Part shown: positions 40,401 to 48,093 of the stretch, piece after piece
Layout: each line of letters begins with the position of its first letter
Numbering within the stretch: position 1 is the first letter of the stretch
Source of the DNA: Actinocatenispora sp963805605
GTDB taxonomy: Bacteria > Actinomycetota > Actinomycetes > Mycobacteriales > Micromonosporaceae
Assembly (NCBI GenBank): GCA_963805605.1
Contig: CAWDUX010000003.1
Span: forward strand, 1,054,001-1,118,000
DNA: 64,000 bases
Reading direction: 5' to 3'
Notes under the pieces: model-generated
Database searches by the model: none
What the model saw: only the letters and a program-made list of their open reading frames with translations
What the model was told of the DNA's origin: nothing
Position numbers and translations under genes: made by a program

Positions 40401-41794
40401 CCCGCGACGCGGAGCACGTACTGGGTGTGGATGTCGGCGGTTCCAGCGTAAAGGTGTGGGACGCGGGCCCGGACGGGATCCGCACCCGCAGCATGGAACT
40501 ACCGATTCTGCGACCCGGGCCGCACCGCGTCGAGTTCGATCCGGACGAGTGGTGGCGTCGGATCCGCACCGAGCTACGCGAACTGGTCGCCGGTACACGG
40601 TTCGGCCGCTACGCCGGCCTGGTGGTCAGTTCGATGCGGCAGGCCTTCGTCCTGCTCGGCCAGGACGGCGAACTCGGTACCGGGATACTCAACAGTGACC
40701 GGCGGGCAGCGGCCGCACTTCCCCGGCTACGTGAAGTACCTCAGCTCTACCAGCTGACCCGGCACTGGCCGGCGCCGGAGCTGACCCTGGGCAAACTTCT
40801 GGTGCTCGCGGACACCGAACCCGACCGGTGGGCTGCGCTACGCCGGGTGCTGTTCGTGCATGACTGGCTGGTGTGGCGGCTGACCGGCGAACAGGTCACC
40901 GAGGTCTCCTACGCGTGCGCCGGCCAACTCGCCGATGTCGCCCACCGCCGCTGGGCCACCGACCTGATCACCGGCCTCGGTCTGGACCCCGGGCGACTGG
41001 CGCCGCTGGTCGAACCCGGCACCCTGGTCGGTACGGTCACCGACCCGGACCTGCCGGCCGGTCTGGCCGTCTACGCCGGCTGCGGGGACACCCAGTTGGC
41101 CGCCGCCGGCGCCGGCGGTCTCCGCGACGGCGTGGTCACCGTCGTCGCCGGTTCCAGCACCCCGGTACAGGTCGCGACGGGCGAACCCGTACTCGACACA
41201 CGGCAACGACCCTGGGTGTCCACCCACGCCGGGAAGGACCTGTGGGCGGCGGAGGCCAATGCCGGCTACCCCGGGATGATGGCGCACTGGCTGCGCCGGC
41301 TGACCGGACCGGTGCGACGTTCCGGTCGGCCGGGCGCCGGCAACCTCACCGCGGTGACCGCGACACCGCACTGGACCGAGCGGGACTGGGCGGTGAAGGC
41401 CCCGATGACTGTACTGGGCCTGACACCCGGCAGCACGCCGGAGGACCTGGCCCAGGCGATGGACGAGGCACACGCGTATGCGGTCCGATCCAATCTCAGC
41501 GACCTGCGGGACATCCTCGGCCGGGACTTCGCCGAGGTCGTGGTCACCGGCGGTGCCGCGGGAAGCCTCGCTCCCTTGCTGGCCGACGTGCTCGGGCGGC
41601 CGGTACGTCTGTGCCCCGGCGCCCACGGCACCGCCGCGGCCGGTCGCGCCCTGGTGACCGGTAGCCCTCCGGCCACCACCGACGTCCAGACGGTGCAGCC
41701 GGAGCTGGGGCCGCAACCCTACCGGGCCGCCTATCGGCGTTATCTCGACGCACACCGCGCGCTACGCGACCATCTGCCCGAGGAGGATCTGTGA
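40397..41794 (+). CDS. FGGY-family carbohydrate kinase
   Basis: A 465-residue sugar kinase with the ATPase-fold motifs GVDVGGSSVKV at the N-terminus, YAGCGDTQLAAAGAG in the middle and VVTGGAAGSLAP near the C-terminus. It resembles xylulokinase or other pentulose kinases and would phosphorylate a ketose or polyol with ATP. Its start overlaps the aldolase stop (ATGA). In order isomerase, kinase, aldolase, it fits making a ketose 1-phosphate for cleavage. Substrate is unassigned. Confidence 0.9.
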   Translation: MTRDAEHVLGVDVGGSSVKVWDAGPDGIRTRSMELPILRPGPHRVEFDPDEWWRRIRTELRELVAGTRFGRYAGLVVSSMRQAFVLLGQDGELGTGILNSDRRAAAALPRLREVPQLYQLTRHWPAPELTLGKLLVLADTEPDRWAALRRVLFVHDWLVWRLTGEQVTEVSYACAGQLADVAHRRWATDLITGLGLDPGRLAPLVEPGTLVGTVTDPDLPAGLAVYAGCGDTQLAAAGAGGLRDGVVTVVAGSSTPVQVATGEPVLDTRQRPWVSTHAGKDLWAAEANAGYPGMMAHWLRRLTGPVRRSGRPGAGNLTAVTATPHWTERDWAVKAPMTVLGLTPGSTPEDLAQAMDEAHAYAVRSNLSDLRDILGRDFAEVVVTGGAAGSLAPLLADVLGRPVRLCPGAHGTAAAGRALVTGSPPATTDVQTVQPELGPQPYRAAYRRYLDAHRALRDHLPEEDL

Positions 41795-42855
41795 CTACAC
41801 CGATCGCGTTCGTCGCCGCCGAGTGGCCCGAGTCCGGGCACACCGCGCTGCGCGAACTGGGTTACCAGGTCCGTACCGGTGGGTGGGGGGAGACCGGGCG
41901 GGCGCTGGACACCGCCGGACTCATCGACGCCGCCGCCGGCGCCGCCGTACTGGTGGTGGAGGTGGAGACCGTCGACGACGAGGTACTCGACGCGCTGCCC
42001 GACGTACAGGTCGTGTGCACCGCCCGGGGCACACCATCCAATGTAGACATCGAAGCGTGTACCCGGCGACGGATTCCGGTGCTGCATGCCCCCGGGCGCA
42101 ACGCGGACTCGGTCGCCGACTTCACCCTCGGCCTGATCCTGTCCTGCTGCCGAGCCATCTCGGCCGGTGAGCGGCATCTTCGTGACTCGGGCTGGCTGGT
42201 CGACGGGCAGGTACCGTACCTGCACTTCCGGGGCCCGGAGCTGCGCGGGGCGACCCTCGGGTTGATCGGCTACGGAGCGGTCGGGCAACAGGTGGCGGCA
42301 CGGGCCGCCCACGGCTTCGGAATGACGGTGATCCACCACGACCCGATGCGCGACGACGGGGTGACACTGCCCGCTCTGCTGCGGCAGGCCGACGTAGTGA
42401 GCCTGCACTGCACCCGCTCGACACAGACCCGACAGCTGATCGACGCGGCCGCGCTGGCACTGATGAAACCGACCTCCGTACTGGTCAACACGGCCGGTGG
42501 CGACATGGTCGACACCACGGCGCTGCTGGATGCGCTGGCCCACCGGCGCATCGCGGCGGCCGCACTGGACGTGTTTCCGGTCGAACCGTTGCCGGTGGAC
42601 AGTCCGCTGCTGCGCGAGGGGCGTCTCGTCCTCACCCCGCACCTGGCCGGGGCAGCCGCCGACGTCGCCGCCCACCACGCGGCGCTGATCTGCCACGATC
42701 TCGGCCAGATCGCCGCCGGACACGATCCGGCGCACTGCGCCAACGGTGCCGATGTCCTGCCGATCACACCCCCGGGTGCCTTCGCCGAGATGCAGACCAG
42801 CGAGATCTTCCACGAAGGGATCGCCAGCCGGGAACTGACCGCGACCGGCCACTGA
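41791..42855 (+). CDS. D-2-hydroxyacid dehydrogenase family protein, active-site Arg absent
   Basis: A 354-residue protein of the D-isomer-specific 2-hydroxyacid dehydrogenase family. The NAD motif GLIGYGAVGQQ and the catalytic His in LTPHLAGAA are present. In the segment VNTAGGDMVD the Arg of the normal NxxRGxxVD motif is Gly, so the residue that binds the substrate carboxylate is missing. It may therefore act on a substrate without that carboxylate, or have lost activity. The GTG start has AGGAGG seven bases upstream of the codon region and overlaps the kinase stop (GTGA). It is the last gene of the sugar operon. Confidence 0.85.
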   Translation: MTTPIAFVAAEWPESGHTALRELGYQVRTGGWGETGRALDTAGLIDAAAGAAVLVVEVETVDDEVLDALPDVQVVCTARGTPSNVDIEACTRRRIPVLHAPGRNADSVADFTLGLILSCCRAISAGERHLRDSGWLVDGQVPYLHFRGPELRGATLGLIGYGAVGQQVAARAAHGFGMTVIHHDPMRDDGVTLPALLRQADVVSLHCTRSTQTRQLIDAAALALMKPTSVLVNTAGGDMVDTTALLDALAHRRIAAAALDVFPVEPLPVDSPLLREGRLVLTPHLAGAAADVAAHHAALICHDLGQIAAGHDPAHCANGADVLPITPPGAFAEMQTSEIFHEGIASRELTATGH

Positions 42856-42857
42856 CC

Positions 42858-42895
42858 TGTGCGGCCCGTCGCCCGCCCCTCCGGCGGGCCGCACA
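42858..42895. terminator. Bidirectional terminator after the sugar operon
   Basis: A perfect 11-base stem, TGTGCGGCCCG / CGGGCCGCACA, with a 16-base GC-rich loop, directly between two convergent operons. Confidence 0.8.
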
Positions 42896-42928
42896 CCCCT
42901 CGGACCGACCAACCCGCCGGCACCGGAC

Positions 42929-43669
42929 TCAGCCGAACGCCGCGGACAGCGCCAGAGCGAACTGGACCTCCTCGGCCGCTCGGCGCCGCTGCGCCAGCCC
43001 GGGCGGCAGCGCCTCGGTCCAGGACCGGCCGGTCGGTACGTCGTCCCACACATGCAGCAGCGCCGCGCGGCCCATCCCGCACCACGCCGCGGCGCTGAAC
43101 GTCGCCGAGGTCTCCATGTCCACCCCGAGCAGACCGGCGGCTGTCCAGCCCGTCACCAGTTCCGCCGGTTGGCGCAGCAGTACCTCGGTACTGACCGTCG
43201 GCCCGCGCCGCACGGTATGACCGGCCGCCACCGCGAGGGCAGCGAGCCGGTCCGCGAGCTGCACGGTGGCGCCCACCTCACCGGCGGCGCCGTAGTGCCC
43301 GGAAGCCCCCTCCCCGATCCGCACCGTGGTGGGGACCAGCAGATCTCCGGGCTCCAACCCCGGGGCCAGGCCGCCGCACGAACCGAGCTGCAGGACCGTG
43401 GGCGTGCCCAACTGCCCCAGGACATGGACCGGTTCCACGGTGCGGGCCGCACCGTAGACGCAGGCGTACACCACCGGATGGGATCGCCAGCGACCCCACC
43501 ACCAGTCCGGCGCGGCCAACTCCCGTACGTCCTCCAGCAACGCCAGGCGCTGTCGTTCCCGGTCCCGGCGCCACCAGGAACCCTCCACGACCAGCAGTTC
43601 GGGCAGTTCAGCGGCGGTGAGCCCGACCACCGACCACCAGTCCTGGTCCATCGACCGGGGCGTGCTCAC
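42929..43669 (-). CDS. Nucleoside phosphorylase (PNP/UDP family)
   Basis: A 246-residue phosphorylase-fold protein with LGSCGGLAPG (phosphate and ribose site) and the base-side GVDMETSATF, where family members have GxEMExA. It would cleave a nucleoside to base and ribose 1-phosphate, or hydrolyse it. It is the last gene of an eight-gene operon that includes a radical SAM protein, so 5'-deoxyadenosine, a 5'-substituted adenosine or methylthioadenosine is a reasonable substrate. The GTG start overlaps the flavoprotein stop (GTGA). Substrate choice cannot be decided from motifs. Confidence 0.82.
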   Translation of the reverse strand: MSTPRSMDQDWWSVVGLTAAELPELLVVEGSWWRRDRERQRLALLEDVRELAAPDWWWGRWRSHPVVYACVYGAARTVEPVHVLGQLGTPTVLQLGSCGGLAPGLEPGDLLVPTTVRIGEGASGHYGAAGEVGATVQLADRLAALAVAAGHTVRRGPTVSTEVLLRQPAELVTGWTAAGLLGVDMETSATFSAAAWCGMGRAALLHVWDDVPTGRSWTEALPPGLAQRRRAAEEVQFALALSAAFG

Positions 43670-44916
43670 CGGGCCGCCGGCAGGTACGCCCCCGCCACCT
43701 CACCAACCTGCTCGTAACCGGTGCGGAGCAGGAACTGGCTGTTACGCCCGTACGACTTCGCGCCGAGCAGGAAGAAGTTCGGTTCCGGACTGCGCAGGAT
43801 GTCCACCCCGTAGCTCTGGCTGGTCAGACAGTCCCCTGCCGCGTCTCCCAACAGTTGGGCGGACAGCTCGATCGGCGCAGCCGTCGCATAGCACTCGTGC
43901 ACCTGCAGCTGCCGGTAGATCGAGGCGTCCGGAACGTAGCCGGTGAGCGAGAGGACCTTGTCCACCCGCACCTCCTTCTTGTCCGCACCGGCCAGCCGGA
44001 CGACGACCTGCCCGCCGTCGGTGCTGAAGCCGTCGACCGCGACACCGGGAATCACCTGGATACCCGGCAGCGCACCGGTCGCGGCTCGGCGGGAGGAGTC
44101 CACCAGCGCCTGGCGTTGGGCGAGCGAGTCGTCGGTGACCTCGGACCAGTCCGGCTCGACCGAGCGCACCGCCCACACCACCCGAGTGCCGGGTGCCGAC
44201 GCCGCCAGTGCCGCCAGGTCCCGGGCCGCGGTCTGGGCGGACTTCCCGGCGCCCAGCAGCAGTACGCTGTGGCCGGCCCAACTGTCCCGGTCCCGGTTCA
44301 GGTCGGGCACGCTACGCACGATCCGTTCGCCCAGCGCCTCCTCGCCGGGCGCCGCGATTCCGCCGTCGCCCGCACTGTTGGGGTTGCCGTAGGTCCCGGT
44401 ACAGTCCAGTACCAGGCTCGCGGTGGTGACCTCGGTGCTGCCGTCGACACCTCGTACGACCAGCCGGAACGGTGCAGCGGCGCGTTGATCGGTACCGATC
44501 TCCTCGTGCTTGAGCAGACCGGATCGGCCGATGGCGAGCACCTGCGCCCCGTAGCGCACATGCCCGGCCAGTGCCGGCGATTTGGCCAGCGGCTGCAGCA
44601 GGTCGGTGACCAGTTCGTGGCCGGTCGGGCAGTCCGGGCCGGTCGGCACCGGGCAGCCGGTGGCGGTCAACTGGCGGGCCATCCGGTCCGAGACATTCAT
44701 CGTCCACGGGGTGAACAGCCGCACGTGCCCCCACTGCCTGACGTTGCCGGCGACCGTCGGCGCCGCCTCGTACACGGTGAACGGCCAACCGGCCTCGGCG
44801 GCCGCCAGCGCCGCATCCAGACCGATCGGCCCGGCACCCAGGATCGCCACCCCGGACGGCGCCGGTGCCGGCCCGCTCGGCACCGGCGGTTGCTCGTCGT
44901 ACTGCTGCTCGGCCAT
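43666..44916 (-). CDS. FAD/NAD(P)-binding flavoprotein monooxygenase-like protein
   Basis: A 416-residue two-dinucleotide flavoprotein. It has the FAD motif ILGAGPIGLDAA near residue 30, an NAD(P) motif VLLLGAGKSAQTA in the middle and ATG-like LSLTGYVPD near the C-terminal third, in the manner of FMO-type enzymes and thioredoxin-reductase-like oxidases. The FMO fingerprint FxGxxxH was not found. GGAGGGG lies before the ATG. It sits between the MFS exporter and the nucleoside phosphorylase, so it probably oxidises a small heteroatom-containing or carbon substrate of that pathway. Flavoproteins of roughly this type also occur in some arsenic gene groups, but I cannot assign this one. Confidence 0.8.
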   Translation of the reverse strand: MAEQQYDEQPPVPSGPAPAPSGVAILGAGPIGLDAALAAAEAGWPFTVYEAAPTVAGNVRQWGHVRLFTPWTMNVSDRMARQLTATGCPVPTGPDCPTGHELVTDLLQPLAKSPALAGHVRYGAQVLAIGRSGLLKHEEIGTDQRAAAPFRLVVRGVDGSTEVTTASLVLDCTGTYGNPNSAGDGGIAAPGEEALGERIVRSVPDLNRDRDSWAGHSVLLLGAGKSAQTAARDLAALAASAPGTRVVWAVRSVEPDWSEVTDDSLAQRQALVDSSRRAATGALPGIQVIPGVAVDGFSTDGGQVVVRLAGADKKEVRVDKVLSLTGYVPDASIYRQLQVHECYATAAPIELSAQLLGDAAGDCLTSQSYGVDILRSPEPNFFLLGAKSYGRNSQFLLRTGYEQVGEVAGAYLPAAR

Positions 44917-44949
44917 CCTGCCCCTCCACTCAGCCCGTCAGGTTCAGCG

Positions 44950-46365
44950 TCACACCGAACCCGCCACCGGTTCCACGACATCGTCGGACACCAGGTCCAG
45001 GGGACGGCCCGCGGCCTCGGTACCGCCGCGGACCAGGTAGCCGATCATGGCCCCGGCGCCCACCAGCCAGAACAGGATCACCAGCAGGTAGCCCGCCATC
45101 GGACTCAGTCCGTTGGCCACCGAAGTCACGATCACCACCGAGAACGCGGCGCCGATCCGGCCGGTGCCCACCGCGGCGCCGACGCCTGCGGCCCGCAGCC
45201 GGGTCGGGAACAGTTCGGTGAAGGTGGGGTACGCCGAGGTCCAGGCCGCGTTACCGAACGCGTTGGCCAGCAGGTAGGCGACCAGTACGGCGGTGGTGCC
45301 ACCGGTGGCGGTGGCCGCGGCCAGCAGCCCTACTCCGGCAGCGGCCAGCAGATAGGTGATCAGCACGGTGCGACGGCGGCCCAGCCGGTCGAAGAACGCC
45401 GTCATCACCAGGCCACCGACCAGTGCGCCGGCGTTGCCGGCGATGAGGAAGAACGGAATGTCACGGTCGGCTATGCCGATGGCCGGCAGTACGATCAACG
45501 TCACCAACGCCGAGATCCCGTAGTACCCGAACGCCTCGGACAGATCCAGCAGGCAGCCCAGGGCCAACCGACCCGGATGCGCACGCACCAGTTCCCGCCA
45601 CCGGGCCAGCCACTCGCGGCGCCCGGCGGATACCGGCCGGTCGGTGGGCAGCGGGACCGCCGACGACGGCGGTTCGTCCTCCAAGCGGGCCAGCACCGCT
45701 TCGGCCTCGACGTTGCGGCCACGGCTGGCCAGCCAGCGCGGCGACTCGGGAACCCCGCGTCGAAACAGCAGCACCAGCAGCGCCAGAATCCCGCCGGCGG
45801 CGAACCCGACCCGCCAGGACACCCCGTCGGTCAGCCCGAACGTGTTCAACAGCAGGTAGCTCAGGACGCCGCTGAGGACCGCGCCGACCGGCCAGAAGTT
45901 CATCACCGCAGCGCCGATCCGGCCCCGCTGCCGGGCCGGGATCAGTTCGATGATGGCAGCGTTGACGATCGGGTACTCCGCGCCGACCCCGAGCCCGGTG
46001 AGGAACCGCAGCACGATCACGAACCAGATGGTCGGTGACAGACCGGTCAGTACGGTCAGGCACGCGTACCACAGGAGCGTGACCAGGAACAACCTGCGGC
46101 GACCGAACCGGTCGGCGAGCTGACCGCCGACCACGGCACCCACCAGGATGCCCACCAGCCAGGAGAAGAACACGAACTGGCCGATCAGCGGACCCACGTG
46201 GAAGTGCCGCTCCATCGGATTGATCACGCCGCCGACCAGGTTCACCTCCAGCGAGTCGAACAACCAGCCGGCGCCCAGCGCCAGGACGATCCGGGTGTGT
46301 CGTGCCGACCACGCCATCCGGTCCAGCCGCTCCCCCAAAGGCGCGACGGTCTCCAACCCGACCAT
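44950..46365 (-). CDS. MFS transporter (sugar-porter / metabolite:H+ symporter type)
   Basis: A 471-residue membrane protein with about twelve hydrophobic segments. The loop 2-3 motif GGQLADRFGRRR and loop 8-9 repeat FFDRLGRRRTV are present, and VPESPRWL stands in the central loop, which places it in the sugar porter or aromatic-acid/metabolite branch. It could export the cluster product or import a precursor. It begins 11 bases after the radical SAM stop and has GGGGGAT as ribosome site. No other exporter is visible in the window apart from the PiT permease. Confidence 0.9.
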   Translation of the reverse strand: MVGLETVAPLGERLDRMAWSARHTRIVLALGAGWLFDSLEVNLVGGVINPMERHFHVGPLIGQFVFFSWLVGILVGAVVGGQLADRFGRRRLFLVTLLWYACLTVLTGLSPTIWFVIVLRFLTGLGVGAEYPIVNAAIIELIPARQRGRIGAAVMNFWPVGAVLSGVLSYLLLNTFGLTDGVSWRVGFAAGGILALLVLLFRRGVPESPRWLASRGRNVEAEAVLARLEDEPPSSAVPLPTDRPVSAGRREWLARWRELVRAHPGRLALGCLLDLSEAFGYYGISALVTLIVLPAIGIADRDIPFFLIAGNAGALVGGLVMTAFFDRLGRRRTVLITYLLAAAGVGLLAAATATGGTTAVLVAYLLANAFGNAAWTSAYPTFTELFPTRLRAAGVGAAVGTGRIGAAFSVVIVTSVANGLSPMAGYLLVILFWLVGAGAMIGYLVRGGTEAAGRPLDLVSDDVVEPVAGSV

Positions 46366-46376
46366 GACAGATCCCC

Positions 46377-48053
46377 CTACACCGCGCAGTGGTAGATGTG
46401 TGGCAGCGAGCCGTCCGACTGGCGCAGCAGCAGAAAACGCTCCACCGCACGGCGTTTCGCCTCCGCCATGCTGATGTCGGCCCCGAGGAACATGTCGGGG
46501 CTGGTCTGCAGATCCGCGCCGGCCGGATGCCAGTGCCAGCCGTCCGTCGTGACGGCCAGTTCCGGTACCGTGTTCGCGTCGTCGATCTCGACACCGGAGG
46601 TCGAATTACCGCGCTTCACCAGAGGTCGGACCGCGAAGTCGGCGCCGGTGATGCCATACTGCTCCAACAGGGTCCGCAGTTGCGGAACCTCCGCAGCGTT
46701 CTGCTTCGTCTCCGTCATTCCTACCCGGACCGGCAGTCCCAGCGCACGCGCGGTCCGGATCCCCTCCATCGCCCGTTCCCAGCTGCCCTGCCCGCGGTTG
46801 CGGTCGTGGGTCTCGGCGCACGCACCGTCGATCGAGGTCTGCAGAATCAGGTTGGTGCGACCGGCGAGACGCTTCAACTCGGCCTCCCGGCGCCCCCGGT
46901 ACAACATCCCGTTGGTCAGTGCGACCGTGGCGATGCGGTCGCTGGCGTACTCCAACGCCGGCACAATGTAGGGCAACAGGAACGGTTCACCGCCGGTGAC
47001 GTAGAGCTCCTCGAAGCCCTCCGCGACAGCCTCGTCGACCAGCTCACAGAACCGATCCAGCCCGATCTCGCGCTGCCGCGCCTTCGGATGGGAGGCGACC
47101 GAGCAGTACCAGCAGTGCAGGTTGCAGTGGAAGTTGGTGTAGAGCCACAACCGGGGCGGGAACAACGCGGTGGTGAACAACGGCACCACCGGCCGACCGT
47201 CATCCGGCGTCGCCGGCATGTCCGCCCAACTCACTTCCTGCACGTCGAACTCGTCGGGTAGCGCGGAACGGTAGAGCTGAAAGCGCCCCCGGCTGCGCTC
47301 GTACGGTGGCACGATCTCCAGGCAGGTTGTCCACCACCCGGTCTCCACCGTCTCCACGAACGGCTCTGGCAGGCCGGCCCGGCGCATCGATGCCGCGTGC
47401 GCGCGCCAGTCGTACTCCAAGGACACCAGGCTCGCCTCGGCCTGCCCATCCTCGATATCCAGCAGCGCGTACCACACCTCGCGTCGGCCGTCGTTGGCCG
47501 GCCGGCCCAGCACGCCCACATTGACCACCAGGGTGCCGTCGATGCGTCTGATCCACGGCATGCCGGAGTGCGTACAACAGATCACCCCCGCACCGCTGGC
47601 AGCGACCCGCTCGGCGTGCTCGTCGTCGCTCAGCGACTCCCACCAGAAATCGTTGAGCTGCAGAGTGGATCCGTGTACCTGATGGACCTCCAGTCCGGCC
47701 ACGTTTTCCCTGCGTTCGATGGGCAGGGAGCGCATCCAGCTGGCGTAGGCTTCGCTCGTGTGTTCCCGGGTGTAGTCGTACATGAGCTGGGCGTACTCGT
47801 TGTCCCGGGGATCGCGGTAACCGCAGCCACAATCGGTGTCGCCACGCCCGATCGCCACCTCGTAGTTGCCGGCTATGCACTCGATCCCGTTGACGCGCAG
47901 CAGATCCCAGATCTCCTCGGGCTCCGCACCGTACCCGCCGAAGTCGCCCAGGCACCACAGACGCTCCGCACCTCGCTGTCTCGCATCGGCAACGAACGCT
48001 CGCAGGGCGTACGGATTGGAGTAGACCCCTCCGCATACGGCGATCCTGGGCAT
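46377..48053 (-). CDS. Fusion: degenerate metallophosphoesterase domain + radical SAM enzyme
   Basis: A 558-residue two-domain protein. Residues 1 to about 230 follow the YfcE/calcineurin-like phosphoesterase plan (LGDFGGYG, GNYE, VHGS, CTHSGMP), but the first metal ligands are lost: the DxH motif reads CGGVYSN, and GNHE reads GNYE. Residues from about 300 form a radical SAM domain with the cluster motif CNLHCWYC (Cys near 310, 314, 317), then VTGGEPF, NGMLY and QTSIDG. No SPASM-type seven-Cys region is present; the C-terminus is HIYHCAV. It should make a 5'-deoxyadenosyl radical and act on an unknown substrate. AAAGGAGAG precedes the ATG. Neighbours are an aldehyde dehydrogenase upstream and an MFS transporter downstream. 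Confidence 0.88.
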   Translation of the reverse strand: MPRIAVCGGVYSNPYALRAFVADARQRGAERLWCLGDFGGYGAEPEEIWDLLRVNGIECIAGNYEVAIGRGDTDCGCGYRDPRDNEYAQLMYDYTREHTSEAYASWMRSLPIERRENVAGLEVHQVHGSTLQLNDFWWESLSDDEHAERVAASGAGVICCTHSGMPWIRRIDGTLVVNVGVLGRPANDGRREVWYALLDIEDGQAEASLVSLEYDWRAHAASMRRAGLPEPFVETVETGWWTTCLEIVPPYERSRGRFQLYRSALPDEFDVQEVSWADMPATPDDGRPVVPLFTTALFPPRLWLYTNFHCNLHCWYCSVASHPKARQREIGLDRFCELVDEAVAEGFEELYVTGGEPFLLPYIVPALEYASDRIATVALTNGMLYRGRREAELKRLAGRTNLILQTSIDGACAETHDRNRGQGSWERAMEGIRTARALGLPVRVGMTETKQNAAEVPQLRTLLEQYGITGADFAVRPLVKRGNSTSGVEIDDANTVPELAVTTDGWHWHPAGADLQTSPDMFLGADISMAEAKRRAVERFLLLRQSDGSLPHIYHCAV

Positions 48054-48093
48054 CGGCTCTCCTTTCCGTACCGGGTGCGGGGACCCGGACGGC

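Noticed and set aside
42929..43669. Assigning the phosphorylase specifically as methylthioadenosine phosphorylase
   Set aside because: The motifs only establish the PNP/UDP family; base and sugar specificity cannot be read.
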